A stretch of DNA of 64,000 nucleotides, from assembly GCF_900143695.1 (NCBI RefSeq), contig NZ_FRFE01000009.1, forward strand, positions 1 to 64,000. The letters are read 5' to 3'. A program made the position numbers and the translations under genes. A model generated the notes under the pieces. That model was given only the letters and a program-made list of their open reading frames with translations. It made no database searches and had not been told where the DNA came from. How positions within the stretch are numbered: position 1 is the stretch's first letter; each line of letters begins with the position of its first letter. Positions 33,237 through 43,098 of this stretch are shown piece by piece. This stretch comes from Desulfopila aestuarii DSM 18488. Its GTDB lineage: Bacteria; Desulfobacterota; Desulfobulbia; Desulfobulbales; Desulfocapsaceae.

Positions 33237-34862
33237 ATGGAATTGATCAGTCAACATGCCAAACGCATCATGGAAGGCTGTAAGGAGCGGGCCAGGGATG
33301 CCGGTCTCAGCTTTCAGGATGAGAGCCTTGAATATATCGTGACCAATCGTGACCTGGTGGAGCTCGGGCCCAAGAACATGATCCCGACGCTTTATGACTA
33401 CTGGGTGCAGGATGTCGAGGTACTGCGGGAGCAGGGGCGTTACGAACTCTATCCCAATAACCCTTACGAAACGGTCATCAACACCCGGCCGCCCATCTCT
33501 TTTTATAACGACAACAACCCGGACTGGCTGAACGTGATGATTTTTTATCATGTTATCGGTCACATCGATTTTTTCCAGAATAACATCTATTTTCGCCACA
33601 CCTGGGACTATGATTTTGCCAGCAAGGCTATTTCCGACAAACGGCTGATCGCCATGCTGCGTTCGGAGAAGGGACGCTGGGTCGATTATATTATCGAGTT
33701 TTCGAGGGCGCTGGATAATCTTGTGGGCTATTTCGAGATGTTGGGAGGGTTTAATCGAGGCGACAACCGCGACCTGACACTCCTCGACTACTACTTCGAT
33801 GTCTTCCTGCAGCGAGAACAGAAAAAATCAATTACCGGCTATGTGAAAGAGATTGAACGTTACAACAGTTTCATTCGCGAGAACCATGAGCAGGGGGAGA
33901 GTCTTTTTCTTGAGACGGTGAAAAGCAAATTTACCGAGCTGGAAACTCTTTATAAAAAATACCGGGATGATACTGCCCACCGTGCCCGGATGGACATCCT
34001 CCAGTTTCTCATCGAGAACTCTTCGTTTTTGAAAAAAGAGGAGAACCGCTGGATGATTACGGTGATCGAGGTGATTCGCACCACATCGCTCTATTTCCAG
34101 CCCCAGATCCGCACGAAAATCTTAAACGAAGGCTGGGCCAGTTACTGGCATGAAGAACTGTTTTTGCGAGATGACAGAATTCGCGGGCATGAGGTGGAGT
34201 TTGCCATCGTCAATGCCAAGGTGACTTCCATGCCACGGGTAGGTCTCAACCCTTATGCCCTTGGCATGCGCCTCCTCTATTATCTGGAGGATAAGGCCAA
34301 TAAAGGGAAGATGGGGCTCGATTATTTCCGCACCCTCGATAGTCACCAGCGTCGCAATTACGATACCGAGGCCATGAAAGGGCGGGAGTATATCTTTCAT
34401 ATCCGCGAAAACTATTCGGATACTATGTTCGTCAACTCCTTTATCGATCAGGATTTTGTCGACTTGCACAAACTGTTTGTAGCCGGCAAGAGACTTAACA
34501 AGGAGCGGATGACCTGGCAGTATTATGTGAAGAGCCGGGAGGCCACGGAGTATCGGAAGATGGTGGCCGACCAGCTTTACCACCCGCCGTCGATGAAAAT
34601 TCATGTGGACGACTCGGGGACGCTGATCCTCAACCATCTGTTCGAAGGCAAGCCGTTGGTACGGGATTTTGTTGACGGGACGCTGATGGGCTTGGAGTTT
34701 TTGTGGGGTAAACCGGTTTGTCTCTATACTTCCGAGCCGGTGGTGATCAGGAGCGAAGAGGTGCCGGGGGCGAAAGAGGAGAAACCGCCGCAACAGTATA
34801 CCTGGAAACGGTTCAGATATACAATGCATGACCGTAGACTCACCAGGGAACTGGTCGAGTAA
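33237..34862 (+). CDS. spoVR: SpoVR family protein
   Basis: A 541-residue SpoVR-like protein, named after a Bacillus spore-cortex gene and widespread outside spore formers. Typical blocks are GLSFQDESLEYIVTNRDLVE, FYHVIGHIDFFQNN (paired His), LNEGWASYWHE (Glu and His typical of a metal site) and NPYALGMRLLYYLEDK. A zinc-protease-like metal site is suggested by these, but the activity is unproven. ATG 33237 is chosen; a small hairpin (AGGCGC/GCGCCT, 33204-33220) lies between it and yeaH. It is 28 bp before the second PrkA-like gene. Confidence 0.92.
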   Translation: MELISQHAKRIMEGCKERARDAGLSFQDESLEYIVTNRDLVELGPKNMIPTLYDYWVQDVEVLREQGRYELYPNNPYETVINTRPPISFYNDNNPDWLNVMIFYHVIGHIDFFQNNIYFRHTWDYDFASKAISDKRLIAMLRSEKGRWVDYIIEFSRALDNLVGYFEMLGGFNRGDNRDLTLLDYYFDVFLQREQKKSITGYVKEIERYNSFIRENHEQGESLFLETVKSKFTELETLYKKYRDDTAHRARMDILQFLIENSSFLKKEENRWMITVIEVIRTTSLYFQPQIRTKILNEGWASYWHEELFLRDDRIRGHEVEFAIVNAKVTSMPRVGLNPYALGMRLLYYLEDKANKGKMGLDYFRTLDSHQRRNYDTEAMKGREYIFHIRENYSDTMFVNSFIDQDFVDLHKLFVAGKRLNKERMTWQYYVKSREATEYRKMVADQLYHPPSMKIHVDDSGTLILNHLFEGKPLVRDFVDGTLMGLEFLWGKPVCLYTSEPVVIRSEEVPGAKEEKPPQQYTWKRFRYTMHDRRLTRELVE

Positions 34863-34890
34863 GATAGCAGTAGAGACTACAGGTGGATAC

Positions 34891-37059
34891 ATGGGTGAAA
34901 TGAGCAAGGCCTTGGAAAGTCTGAAGAAGCACCAGGGAAGCTGGGAGCGGCGGCCGGTCATTTCCTTTGCCGATTTTCTGCAGGAAGTGATCACGTATCC
35001 TGAGCGAAATATCCGTAATGTGTACCAGATTTATGTGGACATGATAAACGCCTTCATCTGTGAAGGAGTCGATGAATATATCAATGATGCCGAGTCAATC
35101 AACTACCTCGACTACAACTGCAACCGGCTTTTTGTCGAGGGTTCGGATCGCCCGTTTTTCGCTGACCGGCTGTTCGCGAACCGGTTGATGCGTCATGTCG
35201 ACTCAGTGACTGTCGGTGCTCAGCAGAATAAAATTTATATCTTCGAAGGCCCCCACGGCAGCGGAAAATCCACGTTCTTAAATAACCTGCTCCGAAAGTT
35301 CGAGGAGTATACCAACACCACTGAAGGGGCCCGCTATGAGGTGGTGTGGAAATTAAAAGGTGAGAACTCTCACGAAGACAACTCCTTCACCGTACCCTGC
35401 CCGAGTCATGATCACCCGCTGTTGATCGTGCCCAAAGACGTGCGCCGTCACTTCTTTGACGACCTGTTTGAGAACGATGAGTTCAAGTGGAAACTGTTTA
35501 CCGAGAAAAAGTATGACTGGGTTTTCCATGATGAACCGTGCACCATCTGTACCTCGATCTACCAGGGACTTTTGCGGAAATACGGCAACCCCGAGAAGAT
35601 CATGGAATTTGTCTTTGCCCGGCCCTACGCCATAAGACGGCGGCTGGGAGAGGGTATTTCGGTCTTTAATCCGGGTGACAGGCCTATTCGCAATAATGTT
35701 ATTCATAATGACGTTATTCAGAAGAATCTTGACCAGCTCTTTGCAGGTTCCCAGCAGGTAACTTACCTCTATTCACGCTACGCCAAAACCAACAACGGCA
35801 TCTACGCCTTGATGGATATCAAATCCCATAACACCGAGCGATTGATGGAGCTGCACAACATCATCAGCGACGGTGTGCACAAGGTGGAGGACCTGGAAGA
35901 GCGGGTGAATTCCCTGCTCTTTGCCCTGATGAACCCGGAAGACCGCAAGGTGCTGACCGACCTGCAGGCTTTCTCCGACAGGATTGAATATATCAAGATC
36001 CCCTATGTTCTTGATTTAAAGACTGAAGTAGAGATTTATCGCGAGATTTTCGGTCGCCATATCGACGAGAGCTTTTTGCCCCGCGTGCTGCATAATTTTG
36101 CCCGGGTAATTATCGGCACCCGGCTGCGGACCAAATCGGAGGCGATGCTCGAGTGGATCGGCGATCCGGACAAGTATGAGGTGTTCTGTGATCGTAATCT
36201 GCAGCTCCTGAAGATGGAGATCTTTACCGGCCACATTCCTAAATGGCTGGAATCTACAGACGTAGAGGGGTTTAACGCCAAGCGCCGCAAACGGATCATC
36301 GCTGAATCGGAAAAGGATGGCTGGCAAGGGCTTTCCGGCCGTGATTCGATCAGGATGTTCAATGAGTTCTATACCAGCTTTGCTCGGGACGACAAGCTGA
36401 TCGACATGTCGATGCTGATCCGGTTTTTTAAAAAATACTGCAAGGAAGACAAGGAAATCCTACCCATGGGGTTTCTCGACTCGCTTCTCAGGATGTACAA
36501 TTACGCGGTACTGCAGGAGGTAAAAGAGGCGCTCTACTACTACAACGAAGAGCAGATTTCACGAGACGTCCAGAACTATATGTTTGCTGTCAATTTTGAC
36601 CTTGGTTCCAAGGAAAAATGTACCTACACCGGTGAGAAAATCGAGATTAACGAAGATTTCTTTCGACGGATCGAGACCCGTCTTTTACGAAGCGAGGCGG
36701 ACGCACCCGCTTTTCGCAATAATGTGCAGCGGGCCTACACCACTGGCGCGCTCACCCAGGACATCCTGCGAGACGGTCTTGACATCACCGAGACGTCTCT
36801 CTACACCCACCTCTATGAGCGGTATGTCCATAATCTGAAAGAAAAAGTTCTGGAGCCATTTTTGCGAAATGAAAACTTCCGGATGGCGATAAGGGATTAT
36901 GATACCGAAAAGTTCAAGACCTATGACCGTAAGATCCGTGAGGACATCAACTTCATGTTCGAGAATCTTGAGCGTAAATATGGGTATTCACGTCAGGGTG
37001 CCAAGGAGATCTGTATTTATGTGATTGAAAACAACCTGGCCAAGGCATTTTCCGGGTAG
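34891..37059 (+). CDS. Second, divergent PrkA-like AAA+ ATPase
   Basis: A 722-residue relative of PrkA, clearly different from the first. Its P-loop is GPHGSGKST at about 120-128, preceded by IYIFEG. The middle has two Cys-containing stretches (DEPCTICTSIYQG, later KEKCTYTGEKIEI), and the end is the helical PrkA-type tail. The distance from Walker A to the C-terminus is close to that of PrkA, but local sequence is weakly conserved. ATG 34891 follows AGGTGG. Being the last gene of the prkA-yeaH-spoVR unit suggests a partner or regulator of the first kinase. A damaged copy of residues around 445-500 lies at 45.6 kb. Confidence 0.8.
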   Translation: MGEMSKALESLKKHQGSWERRPVISFADFLQEVITYPERNIRNVYQIYVDMINAFICEGVDEYINDAESINYLDYNCNRLFVEGSDRPFFADRLFANRLMRHVDSVTVGAQQNKIYIFEGPHGSGKSTFLNNLLRKFEEYTNTTEGARYEVVWKLKGENSHEDNSFTVPCPSHDHPLLIVPKDVRRHFFDDLFENDEFKWKLFTEKKYDWVFHDEPCTICTSIYQGLLRKYGNPEKIMEFVFARPYAIRRRLGEGISVFNPGDRPIRNNVIHNDVIQKNLDQLFAGSQQVTYLYSRYAKTNNGIYALMDIKSHNTERLMELHNIISDGVHKVEDLEERVNSLLFALMNPEDRKVLTDLQAFSDRIEYIKIPYVLDLKTEVEIYREIFGRHIDESFLPRVLHNFARVIIGTRLRTKSEAMLEWIGDPDKYEVFCDRNLQLLKMEIFTGHIPKWLESTDVEGFNAKRRKRIIAESEKDGWQGLSGRDSIRMFNEFYTSFARDDKLIDMSMLIRFFKKYCKEDKEILPMGFLDSLLRMYNYAVLQEVKEALYYYNEEQISRDVQNYMFAVNFDLGSKEKCTYTGEKIEINEDFFRRIETRLLRSEADAPAFRNNVQRAYTTGALTQDILRDGLDITETSLYTHLYERYVHNLKEKVLEPFLRNENFRMAIRDYDTEKFKTYDRKIREDINFMFENLERKYGYSRQGAKEICIYVIENNLAKAFSG

Positions 37060-37097
37060 AAGAGAGGAATGCGCATCGTTGTCAGAGACAGGATGTG

Positions 37098-37125
37098 GAG
37101 GGCGGCTGATATTTCAGCCGCCCTC
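37098..37125 (+). terminator. Terminator of the prkA operon
   Basis: GAGGGCGGCTGA (37098-37109) and TCAGCCGCCCTC (37114-37125) form a perfect 12-bp stem with a 4-nt loop, followed by ATTCGTATTGGTTTTTC. It is 38 bp past the last stop of the operon. Confidence 0.85.
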
Positions 37126-37335
37126 ATTCGTATTGGTTTTTCGTTGAATTGGATGGGTAGTTGAGGCAAGCAGAGGATGTAATTGTTAACTCCCGACTTG
37201 TGTTTTGTGTGTTACCCGACTCATCCTTGCTGCTTTAGAAGTTTTTCATAAGTGGCAGGACCTCATTGCATACACCTCTGAAAGGTTGTTTGCTTCCGCA
37301 GTTTTGCCGAAATGATAGGGATCATTACCGTAAGG

Positions 37336-38181
37336 TTAAACAGGCACGGAGTAATCAGTAATCTGGTGGGCTACTGCTATGCCTATATAGATCACCCAGA
37401 GAATAAGGCCGACATGCAGTACATCATTTTGGGAAAACCAAAGACCTTTTCCTCTTGCCCACAGTTTTTCTGTAAGACCCAGGTTATCATACATACAATA
37501 CATGATGCTGGTGAGAAGCAGCAGAGCCCAAGTGCCAAGAAGAACGAGATCCATCTGGCTGCCGAACATATAATACCGTGAGCCATTTATAAGAACCGTG
37601 AGAAGGTATACCGGGACAGAAACCCAGACCATCACATTGAACGTGAGCCATGATTTAATCGGGACCAGCGCTCCGACAAGGATCATGAGACAATATACCA
37701 CTGAGCTGAGCAGTGCATAACCCAAGAGTATGTTGAGTACTCTTCCACTGGTGCAGGAATAGGCAACCGCAACGAGCATTGCGTTGACACTCACCTGCTG
37801 AAGCATGAGGTAGACCACTTCCCACCAACTCGTCCAGCTGCACTTGGAACGCCCCCGACATTTGATCTCAAAAGCAAATGCCTGGTAGCTGGTGCCGGCA
37901 AGAAGCGCACCGATCCCCCATAGTATAAGTGAAATACCCCACCAGAGACGAGAAAGCTCGCTACCTCGAATCAAGAGAAAGTAGATGCCGATACCAGTGG
38001 TTAGAACGCCAAGCAGGTAGACAAAAAACGTTGAGGTCGGCTGGGTCAGAATGATTTCCCGCGAAGCGATGTTAACCCTCATGCACGGTTGTTTCTCGCA
38101 CCAGTTCTCAGGCGTCAGCTCTTGATCGCTATATTCGATCGACTTCAAGCGACTGAAACGAAATAAGACTATCTTACGCAT
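37336..38181 (-). CDS. Multi-pass membrane protein of unknown function
   Basis: A 281-residue integral membrane protein with about seven helices: after a basic N-terminal region of ~50 residues come FFVYLLGVLTTGIGIYFLLI, LWWGISLILWGIGALL, VVYLMLQQVSVNAMLVAVAY, then further ones to the C-terminus. Between helices 2 and 3 a loop has CRGRSKCSW, a possible Cys pair. I do not recognise the family. ATG 38181 is preferred to GTG 38205. It follows the dehydrogenase gene by 66 bp and may share its transcript. Confidence 0.6.
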   Translation of the reverse strand: MRKIVLFRFSRLKSIEYSDQELTPENWCEKQPCMRVNIASREIILTQPTSTFFVYLLGVLTTGIGIYFLLIRGSELSRLWWGISLILWGIGALLAGTSYQAFAFEIKCRGRSKCSWTSWWEVVYLMLQQVSVNAMLVAVAYSCTSGRVLNILLGYALLSSVVYCLMILVGALVPIKSWLTFNVMVWVSVPVYLLTVLINGSRYYMFGSQMDLVLLGTWALLLLTSIMYCMYDNLGLTEKLWARGKGLWFSQNDVLHVGLILWVIYIGIAVAHQITDYSVPV

Positions 38182-38247
38182 TTTCCCTGATAGCTCCTGT
38201 TGCACAATTCAGCATCAGATACACTACCTTTTCAGGCGTAAAGAATC

Positions 38248-39420
38248 TCAGAGCGTAATGGCAAGCAAACTCTTTTGCTTGTTGTCGGGCGCAGGCGGAA
38301 TGAGCACGAATTTTCCCACATGCTTCTTCTCTGTAAACTCCCGCTGAGCATCAACAATGCGATCAAGCGGAAAGGTTTTCGCAAGAAGTGGCCGTATCTC
38401 GCCTTTTTCAATATATGAAATGAGATGAGGAAAGACGGGTTCATCCCAGGCCGTGCATCCGATCAGGGTCAGGTCTTTGAGGTAAAACGTGCGCATATCA
38501 AGGGTCACGAGAGGTCCACCGATAGCACCTGAAGACACAAACTTCCCACCTCGTTTTAAGACTTCCAGCATCTCACCAAAGGCAGTCCCGCCAACGTTGT
38601 CGACAACGACATCAACAGATTTTTCGCCAAGACTGGCAACAATGTTTTCACCGCGAGCGATAACCCGATCGGCCCCTATTGACTTTACCTGGGAAAGTTT
38701 TTCCTTACCCGCTATGGCTGTTACCGTTGCCCCACGACGTTTGGCAAGCTGCACAACAGCGGACCCGACACCACCGGATGCCCCGGCAACTAATACATGA
38801 TTACCACGAGACACTTTTGCACGATGGAGCATATTTTCAGCAGTCCCATAGGCACAAGGTATTGTACCAAGTTCAGCATCGCTCCAGTCACAGTTTACTG
38901 GAAAAACCTCTTCGGCGGGTACTTTCACAAATTGCGCAAATGCACCATCAAAATCTGAGGCCATCCAGATATTTTCGAGGCTTTCCCAGCCAGAACTTCG
39001 CATGCAGGCCCGCACCAGTACACGCTGACCAATCATGCTTTCATCTCCACCCGGAGCGACAGTGACGACTCGCCCGCAACAGTCGGTTCCTTGAATAAAG
39101 GGAAATGGCGTTGATTCATTCCATCCACCATCTGCCTGCTCTTTGGCCTTTTCTTTCTCCTCAGCCGTCAGAGCTTCTGTTCCGGCAGTGACCTTGCTGG
39201 AGTACCAACCAAGACGGGTATTGATTTCAGTGTTATTTACTCCAGCGGCAAGAACCTGGAGCAGGACCTCACCTGAAGCTAATGTTGGAATCGGAACATC
39301 CCTATATTCGAGCTCCTCATATCCCCCATTACCATTGGTGACAACCGCTTTCATTGTTACTTTACACCCTTTGATATCAAACCGATGTTTTTGCGGAATC
39401 GCTTCTCGTTGGTCTGTCAT
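38248..39420 (-). CDS. Medium-chain dehydrogenase/reductase (quinone oxidoreductase-like)
   Basis: A 390-residue MDR-family NAD(P)-dependent oxidoreductase. The GroES-like N-domain begins at MKAVVTNGNGGYEELEYRDV (Met at 39354). The Rossmann fold starts at VLVAGASGGVGSAVVQLAKR, followed by GADRVIARG and VDVVVDNVGG. The Cys/His zinc ligands of classical alcohol dehydrogenase are not evident, so it is QOR/enoyl-reductase-like. An N-terminal extension of 22 residues from ATG 39420 is supported by GAGG upstream; 39354 is the alternative. It is last after the peptide ABC genes (65-bp gap), so its substrate may come with that import. The substrate is unknown. Confidence 0.78.
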   Translation of the reverse strand: MTDQREAIPQKHRFDIKGCKVTMKAVVTNGNGGYEELEYRDVPIPTLASGEVLLQVLAAGVNNTEINTRLGWYSSKVTAGTEALTAEEKEKAKEQADGGWNESTPFPFIQGTDCCGRVVTVAPGGDESMIGQRVLVRACMRSSGWESLENIWMASDFDGAFAQFVKVPAEEVFPVNCDWSDAELGTIPCAYGTAENMLHRAKVSRGNHVLVAGASGGVGSAVVQLAKRRGATVTAIAGKEKLSQVKSIGADRVIARGENIVASLGEKSVDVVVDNVGGTAFGEMLEVLKRGGKFVSSGAIGGPLVTLDMRTFYLKDLTLIGCTAWDEPVFPHLISYIEKGEIRPLLAKTFPLDRIVDAQREFTEKKHVGKFVLIPPAPDNKQKSLLAITL

Positions 39421-39485
39421 GCCATCCTCTGTCTTTTCTAAAAGATCAGCCTGCAATGATTTTTACCTGAACAATGCCAGAAATA

Positions 39486-41123
39486 TTATGCTGCAGCCCG
39501 TTCTTCAAGGAGATTATCAAGCCAGTCAGGATCCATCTCTGGCACCGATGAAAGAAGGAGCTGTGTATAATCGTGGTGGGGTGGTTTAAGAATCTCACTT
39601 TTTAGTCCTTGCTCAACTATACGCCCTTTGTACATAACAACAATTTCATCAGCGATAGCTTTAACCGTAGCGAGATCATGGGTAATAAAGAGATAGGATA
39701 TGCCGAGTTCATTTTGCAAACGCTGCAGCAGATTTAAAATCCCCTCCGCTACGAGCTGATCAAGTGCCGATGTTACTTCATCACAGATGATAAGATCGGG
39801 GTTAGCGGCAAGAGCCCTGGCAATACATATCCGCTGTTTTTCTCCACCTGAAAGTTCAGCAGGATAGCGATCAATATAGCTTTCTGGAAGCTCTACCATG
39901 CCGAGGAGTTCTTTTACTCTGGCAGTGACTTCTTTTCCCTTCATGCCAAAGTAAAAAGAGAGCGGACGGCCAATGATCGTCTTTATTTTTTGGCGGGGGT
40001 TGAGCGCCACATCCGGCATCTGGTAAATCATCTGCAGGCGTCGCAGACATTCTCGATCCCGTGACGCGAGATCTGGTGAAAGCCTCTCTCCGCTAAATGA
40101 AATCTGGCCTCCCCTGGCAGGAAGCAGGCCCGTGACAATCCTGGCAACGGTCGTCTTGCCACTTCCTGATTCTCCGACAACCGCTACTGTTTTACGACGC
40201 TTCACCCTGAGGTTAATATCTTGCACAATATTGACGCCCTTTTGGTATCCAGCTGAAACGCCGTTAATGTCGAGAATTACGTTGGGGTCTTTTTCGTTGC
40301 GGATTTTTTCCTCCCCAAGTGACCTGACAGCCAGAAGCCTTCGGGTATAATCTTCTTTAGGATTATCCAGCATCTGCCTTGCATCCCCAGCTTCTATAAG
40401 ATTGCCATGTCGCAAAACCATTATGCGATCGGCAAGCTGGGCAACCACTGCAAGATCATGAGTGATATAAATAGCCGCGGTATTGAGTTCTTTAATAACA
40501 TCTTTAATGGCTACCAGTACCTCGATCTGTGTTGTCACATCAAGCGCAGTGGTTGGTTCATCAAAAATAATAATATCAGGATCGGTGGCCATTGCCATTG
40601 CCACCATTGCTCTTTGCAACTGCCCCCCTGATACTTGATGGGGGTAGCGAAAGCCAATATTCTCAGGGTCGGGAAGATCCAATCTGCGAAACAGGTCAAT
40701 GGCCTTTTCGACCGCTTCAGTATAGGACATAATCCCATGCTGAACCGGACCTTCTGCAAACTGGTCAATGAGTTTATGGGCCGGGTTAAATGATGCTGCT
40801 GCGCTCTGCGCTACATAGGAAATGCGTGAACCGCGTAGTTCGATTACTGATTGTTCTGGTGCATCAGTCAGGCTTAACCCGTCAAAATGAATTGATCCAG
40901 ACGCAATCCGACAGCCCGTCTGGGTATACCCCATGGCTGCAAGGCCGAGTGTGGATTTCCCTGCCCCGGATTCACCGATAAGGCCCAGCACCTCACCCCG
41001 CATCAATTTCATATCCATATTTTTGACGATGGAACTCCACTTTTCACCGTCAAAACCTTCAATGTTCAGTTGCTTGATATCAAGTAGTGGCTTTTGTTTG
41101 TTAATGTCATGAAGTGCTACCAT
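39486..41123 (-). CDS. Peptide-type ABC transporter, fused double ATPase
   Basis: A 545-residue protein with two complete ABC ATPase domains in one chain, equal to DppD plus DppF. The first half has GESGAGKST, signature SGGQLQRA and Walker B IIFDEPTTALD. The second has GESGSGKTT, LSGGEKQRI and IICDEVTSALD. All catalytic motifs are intact. It powers the permeases encoded just upstream (35-bp gap). In the family such fusions serve oligopeptide, nickel or glutathione-type (GsiA-like) uptake. The substrate cannot be fixed from sequence. It belongs to the leftward five-gene unit 44688-38248. Confidence 0.93.
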   Translation of the reverse strand: MVALHDINKQKPLLDIKQLNIEGFDGEKWSSIVKNMDMKLMRGEVLGLIGESGAGKSTLGLAAMGYTQTGCRIASGSIHFDGLSLTDAPEQSVIELRGSRISYVAQSAAASFNPAHKLIDQFAEGPVQHGIMSYTEAVEKAIDLFRRLDLPDPENIGFRYPHQVSGGQLQRAMVAMAMATDPDIIIFDEPTTALDVTTQIEVLVAIKDVIKELNTAAIYITHDLAVVAQLADRIMVLRHGNLIEAGDARQMLDNPKEDYTRRLLAVRSLGEEKIRNEKDPNVILDINGVSAGYQKGVNIVQDINLRVKRRKTVAVVGESGSGKTTVARIVTGLLPARGGQISFSGERLSPDLASRDRECLRRLQMIYQMPDVALNPRQKIKTIIGRPLSFYFGMKGKEVTARVKELLGMVELPESYIDRYPAELSGGEKQRICIARALAANPDLIICDEVTSALDQLVAEGILNLLQRLQNELGISYLFITHDLATVKAIADEIVVMYKGRIVEQGLKSEILKPPHHDYTQLLLSSVPEMDPDWLDNLLEERAAA

Positions 41124-41158
41124 GAGACGTGTCCTCTTTTTCTAATTTACCGATATCG

Positions 41159-41977
41159 CTACGTTCGTAACAGACTGCTTCGGTTGAGCATCCAGTCAAC
41201 TACCAGATTGACCCCGATGGTCAGGATGGCAATAGCTGCCGCAGGATACATGGGTGAATAGATGCCAAACGAAATTGCGCCGGCATTCTCTCTGACCATG
41301 GATCCCCAGTCTGCTGTGGGTGGTTGAATACCCAGCCCAAGAAAACTCAATGAACTAATGAATAAAAATACAAAGCAGAAGCGAAGACCAAATTCAGCAA
41401 TCAATGGTGGCAGTGCATTTGGCAGAATCTCATTGCGCATAATCCACCACAACCCTTCACCTCGTAAGCGGGCAACTTCAACAAAATCCATTACCTCAAT
41501 ATCCATGGCCACCGCTCTGGACACGCGAAAAACTCTGGTCGAATCAAGTATGGCAATAACGCCAATCAGCGTGGGAATTGACGTGCCCATAACTGAGAGC
41601 ACCATGAGTGCAAAGATGAGTGTAGGAAAAGCCATGATAATATCGACTAACCGACCGATCGTCTGATCGACCCAGCCGCCCATCGTAGCTGCCAGCAGGC
41701 CACAACTGCAGCCCACGACAAATGAAAGAAAAACGATGGTCAGAGCTATGGAGATGGTGTTCCTGGCTCCATAGACGACGCGGGTTAACATATCCCGCCC
41801 TAGCTGGTCGGTGCCTAACATGTGCTCGGAACTCATCGGTGCCCATACGTCACCAACGAGTTCTGTTTCACCGTATGGCGCCATCTGAGGAGCCAAGAGT
41901 ATGGTGAGCAGGTTAAGTAAAATTATCACCATGCCGATTTTTGCGCTTAAAGGTGCTTGCTGTATTAACGTGAACAT
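41159..41977 (-). CDS. ABC transporter permease, DppC type
   Basis: A 272-residue inner-membrane permease of the oligopeptide family. It has six helices and the cytoplasmic EAA-like loop RVSRAVAMDIEVMDFVEVAR, followed by LRGEGLWWIMRNEILPNALPPLI, which contacts the ATPase. Its N-terminus (HMLGTDQLGRDMLTRVVYGA) is the DppC/OppC signature. It lies between the DppB permease (16-bp gap) and the double ATPase and forms the heterodimeric channel with DppB. Confidence 0.93.
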   Translation of the reverse strand: MFTLIQQAPLSAKIGMVIILLNLLTILLAPQMAPYGETELVGDVWAPMSSEHMLGTDQLGRDMLTRVVYGARNTISIALTIVFLSFVVGCSCGLLAATMGGWVDQTIGRLVDIIMAFPTLIFALMVLSVMGTSIPTLIGVIAILDSTRVFRVSRAVAMDIEVMDFVEVARLRGEGLWWIMRNEILPNALPPLIAEFGLRFCFVFLFISSLSFLGLGIQPPTADWGSMVRENAGAISFGIYSPMYPAAAIAILTIGVNLVVDWMLNRSSLLRT

Positions 41978-41993
41978 TGGGTGGAGCTACTCC

Positions 41994-42950
41994 TCACCGT
42001 GGGTTTCTCAACTTTGGGTTGCTGAGCATTGATAAAACATCCGCAGTCAGATTTAAAAAGACATAGGTGGCCGCAAATATTAAGCCGCTGGCCTGAACAA
42101 CTGGTAAATCTCTTTTTGAAACTGCATCGACCAGTAACTGACCGAGCCCGGGGTAAACAAACACAACCTCGACAACCACTACTCCCACAACAAGATAGGC
42201 CAGATTTAAGACCACGACATTGATAATTGGAGACAGAGCATTTGGTAAGGCGTGCTTGACGATTATCCGTTTACGACCTATGCCTTTCAGTTTTGCCATT
42301 TCTATAAATGGGCTGGATAGGACATTGATAATCGCAGCTCTGGTCATTCGCATCATGTGGCCAACGACGACAAAGGCAAGGGTCAGGCAGGGGAGAAAAA
42401 TGGCGTGCATCTTCTGGAAAACAGACATCTGATCGTTAATGTTGCTGATACTTGGAAAGAGAAAAATCTGAACCGAGAGGAGTGCTATGAGGATGTACGC
42501 CACAAAGAATTCCGGCAGAGAAATTGCGCTTAATGTGACCATTGAAATGCATTTATCAAACCAGGAATCGCGGTAAATTGCGGCAAGAAGACCAAGAATG
42601 ATCGCAAGCGGAATGGCAAACAGTGCCGTTGCCCCAGCCAATAATAAACTGTTGGCGAATCTCCAGCCGATAACCTCCGCGATAGGGCGTCCGTTGGCAA
42701 GTGATTTGCCAAGATCGCCATGGACAAAAGCATTTATCCAGGCAAAGTAACGTTCATGTGCAGGGAGATCCAGTTTCAGTTCCGTTCGAAAAGCCTGTAT
42801 CGTTTCCGGGGTGGCATTTTGTCCTAAAATCGCTTCGGCAAGGTCACCAGGCAAAGCTTCCACTCCGACGAAAATCAACAGGGAAATCGCAAAAAGGGTC
42901 AACACACCGAATACGATGCGTTTTGTGATCATTGCAGCAAGTTTATTCAT
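41994..42950 (-). CDS. ABC transporter permease, DppB type
   Basis: A 318-residue permease of the DppB/OppB type. The opening ITKRIVFGVLTLFAISLLIF, GDLGKSLANGRPIAEVIGWR, and the C-terminal EVVFVYPGLGQLLVDAVSKRD are characteristic. The EAA loop (MAKLKGIGRKRIIVKHALPNAL) is present. It pairs with the DppC-type protein downstream. No strong ribosome site is seen before ATG 42950; Met7 is an alternative start. Confidence 0.92.
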   Translation of the reverse strand: MNKLAAMITKRIVFGVLTLFAISLLIFVGVEALPGDLAEAILGQNATPETIQAFRTELKLDLPAHERYFAWINAFVHGDLGKSLANGRPIAEVIGWRFANSLLLAGATALFAIPLAIILGLLAAIYRDSWFDKCISMVTLSAISLPEFFVAYILIALLSVQIFLFPSISNINDQMSVFQKMHAIFLPCLTLAFVVVGHMMRMTRAAIINVLSSPFIEMAKLKGIGRKRIIVKHALPNALSPIINVVVLNLAYLVVGVVVVEVVFVYPGLGQLLVDAVSKRDLPVVQASGLIFAATYVFLNLTADVLSMLSNPKLRNPR

Positions 42951-43098
42951 AAAGCAGAGGCTCAGTCTTACTCTAGGGACAGAAACGAACGGAGGAATTC
43001 CAGAGTAAGGAATCCCTCTGTTATTTCAGGCTCTAAATTTGACCTCACCTAATAAAAATGAAGGGTCCTGAAGACAATCCTGAAGACCGAAAGCGGGA

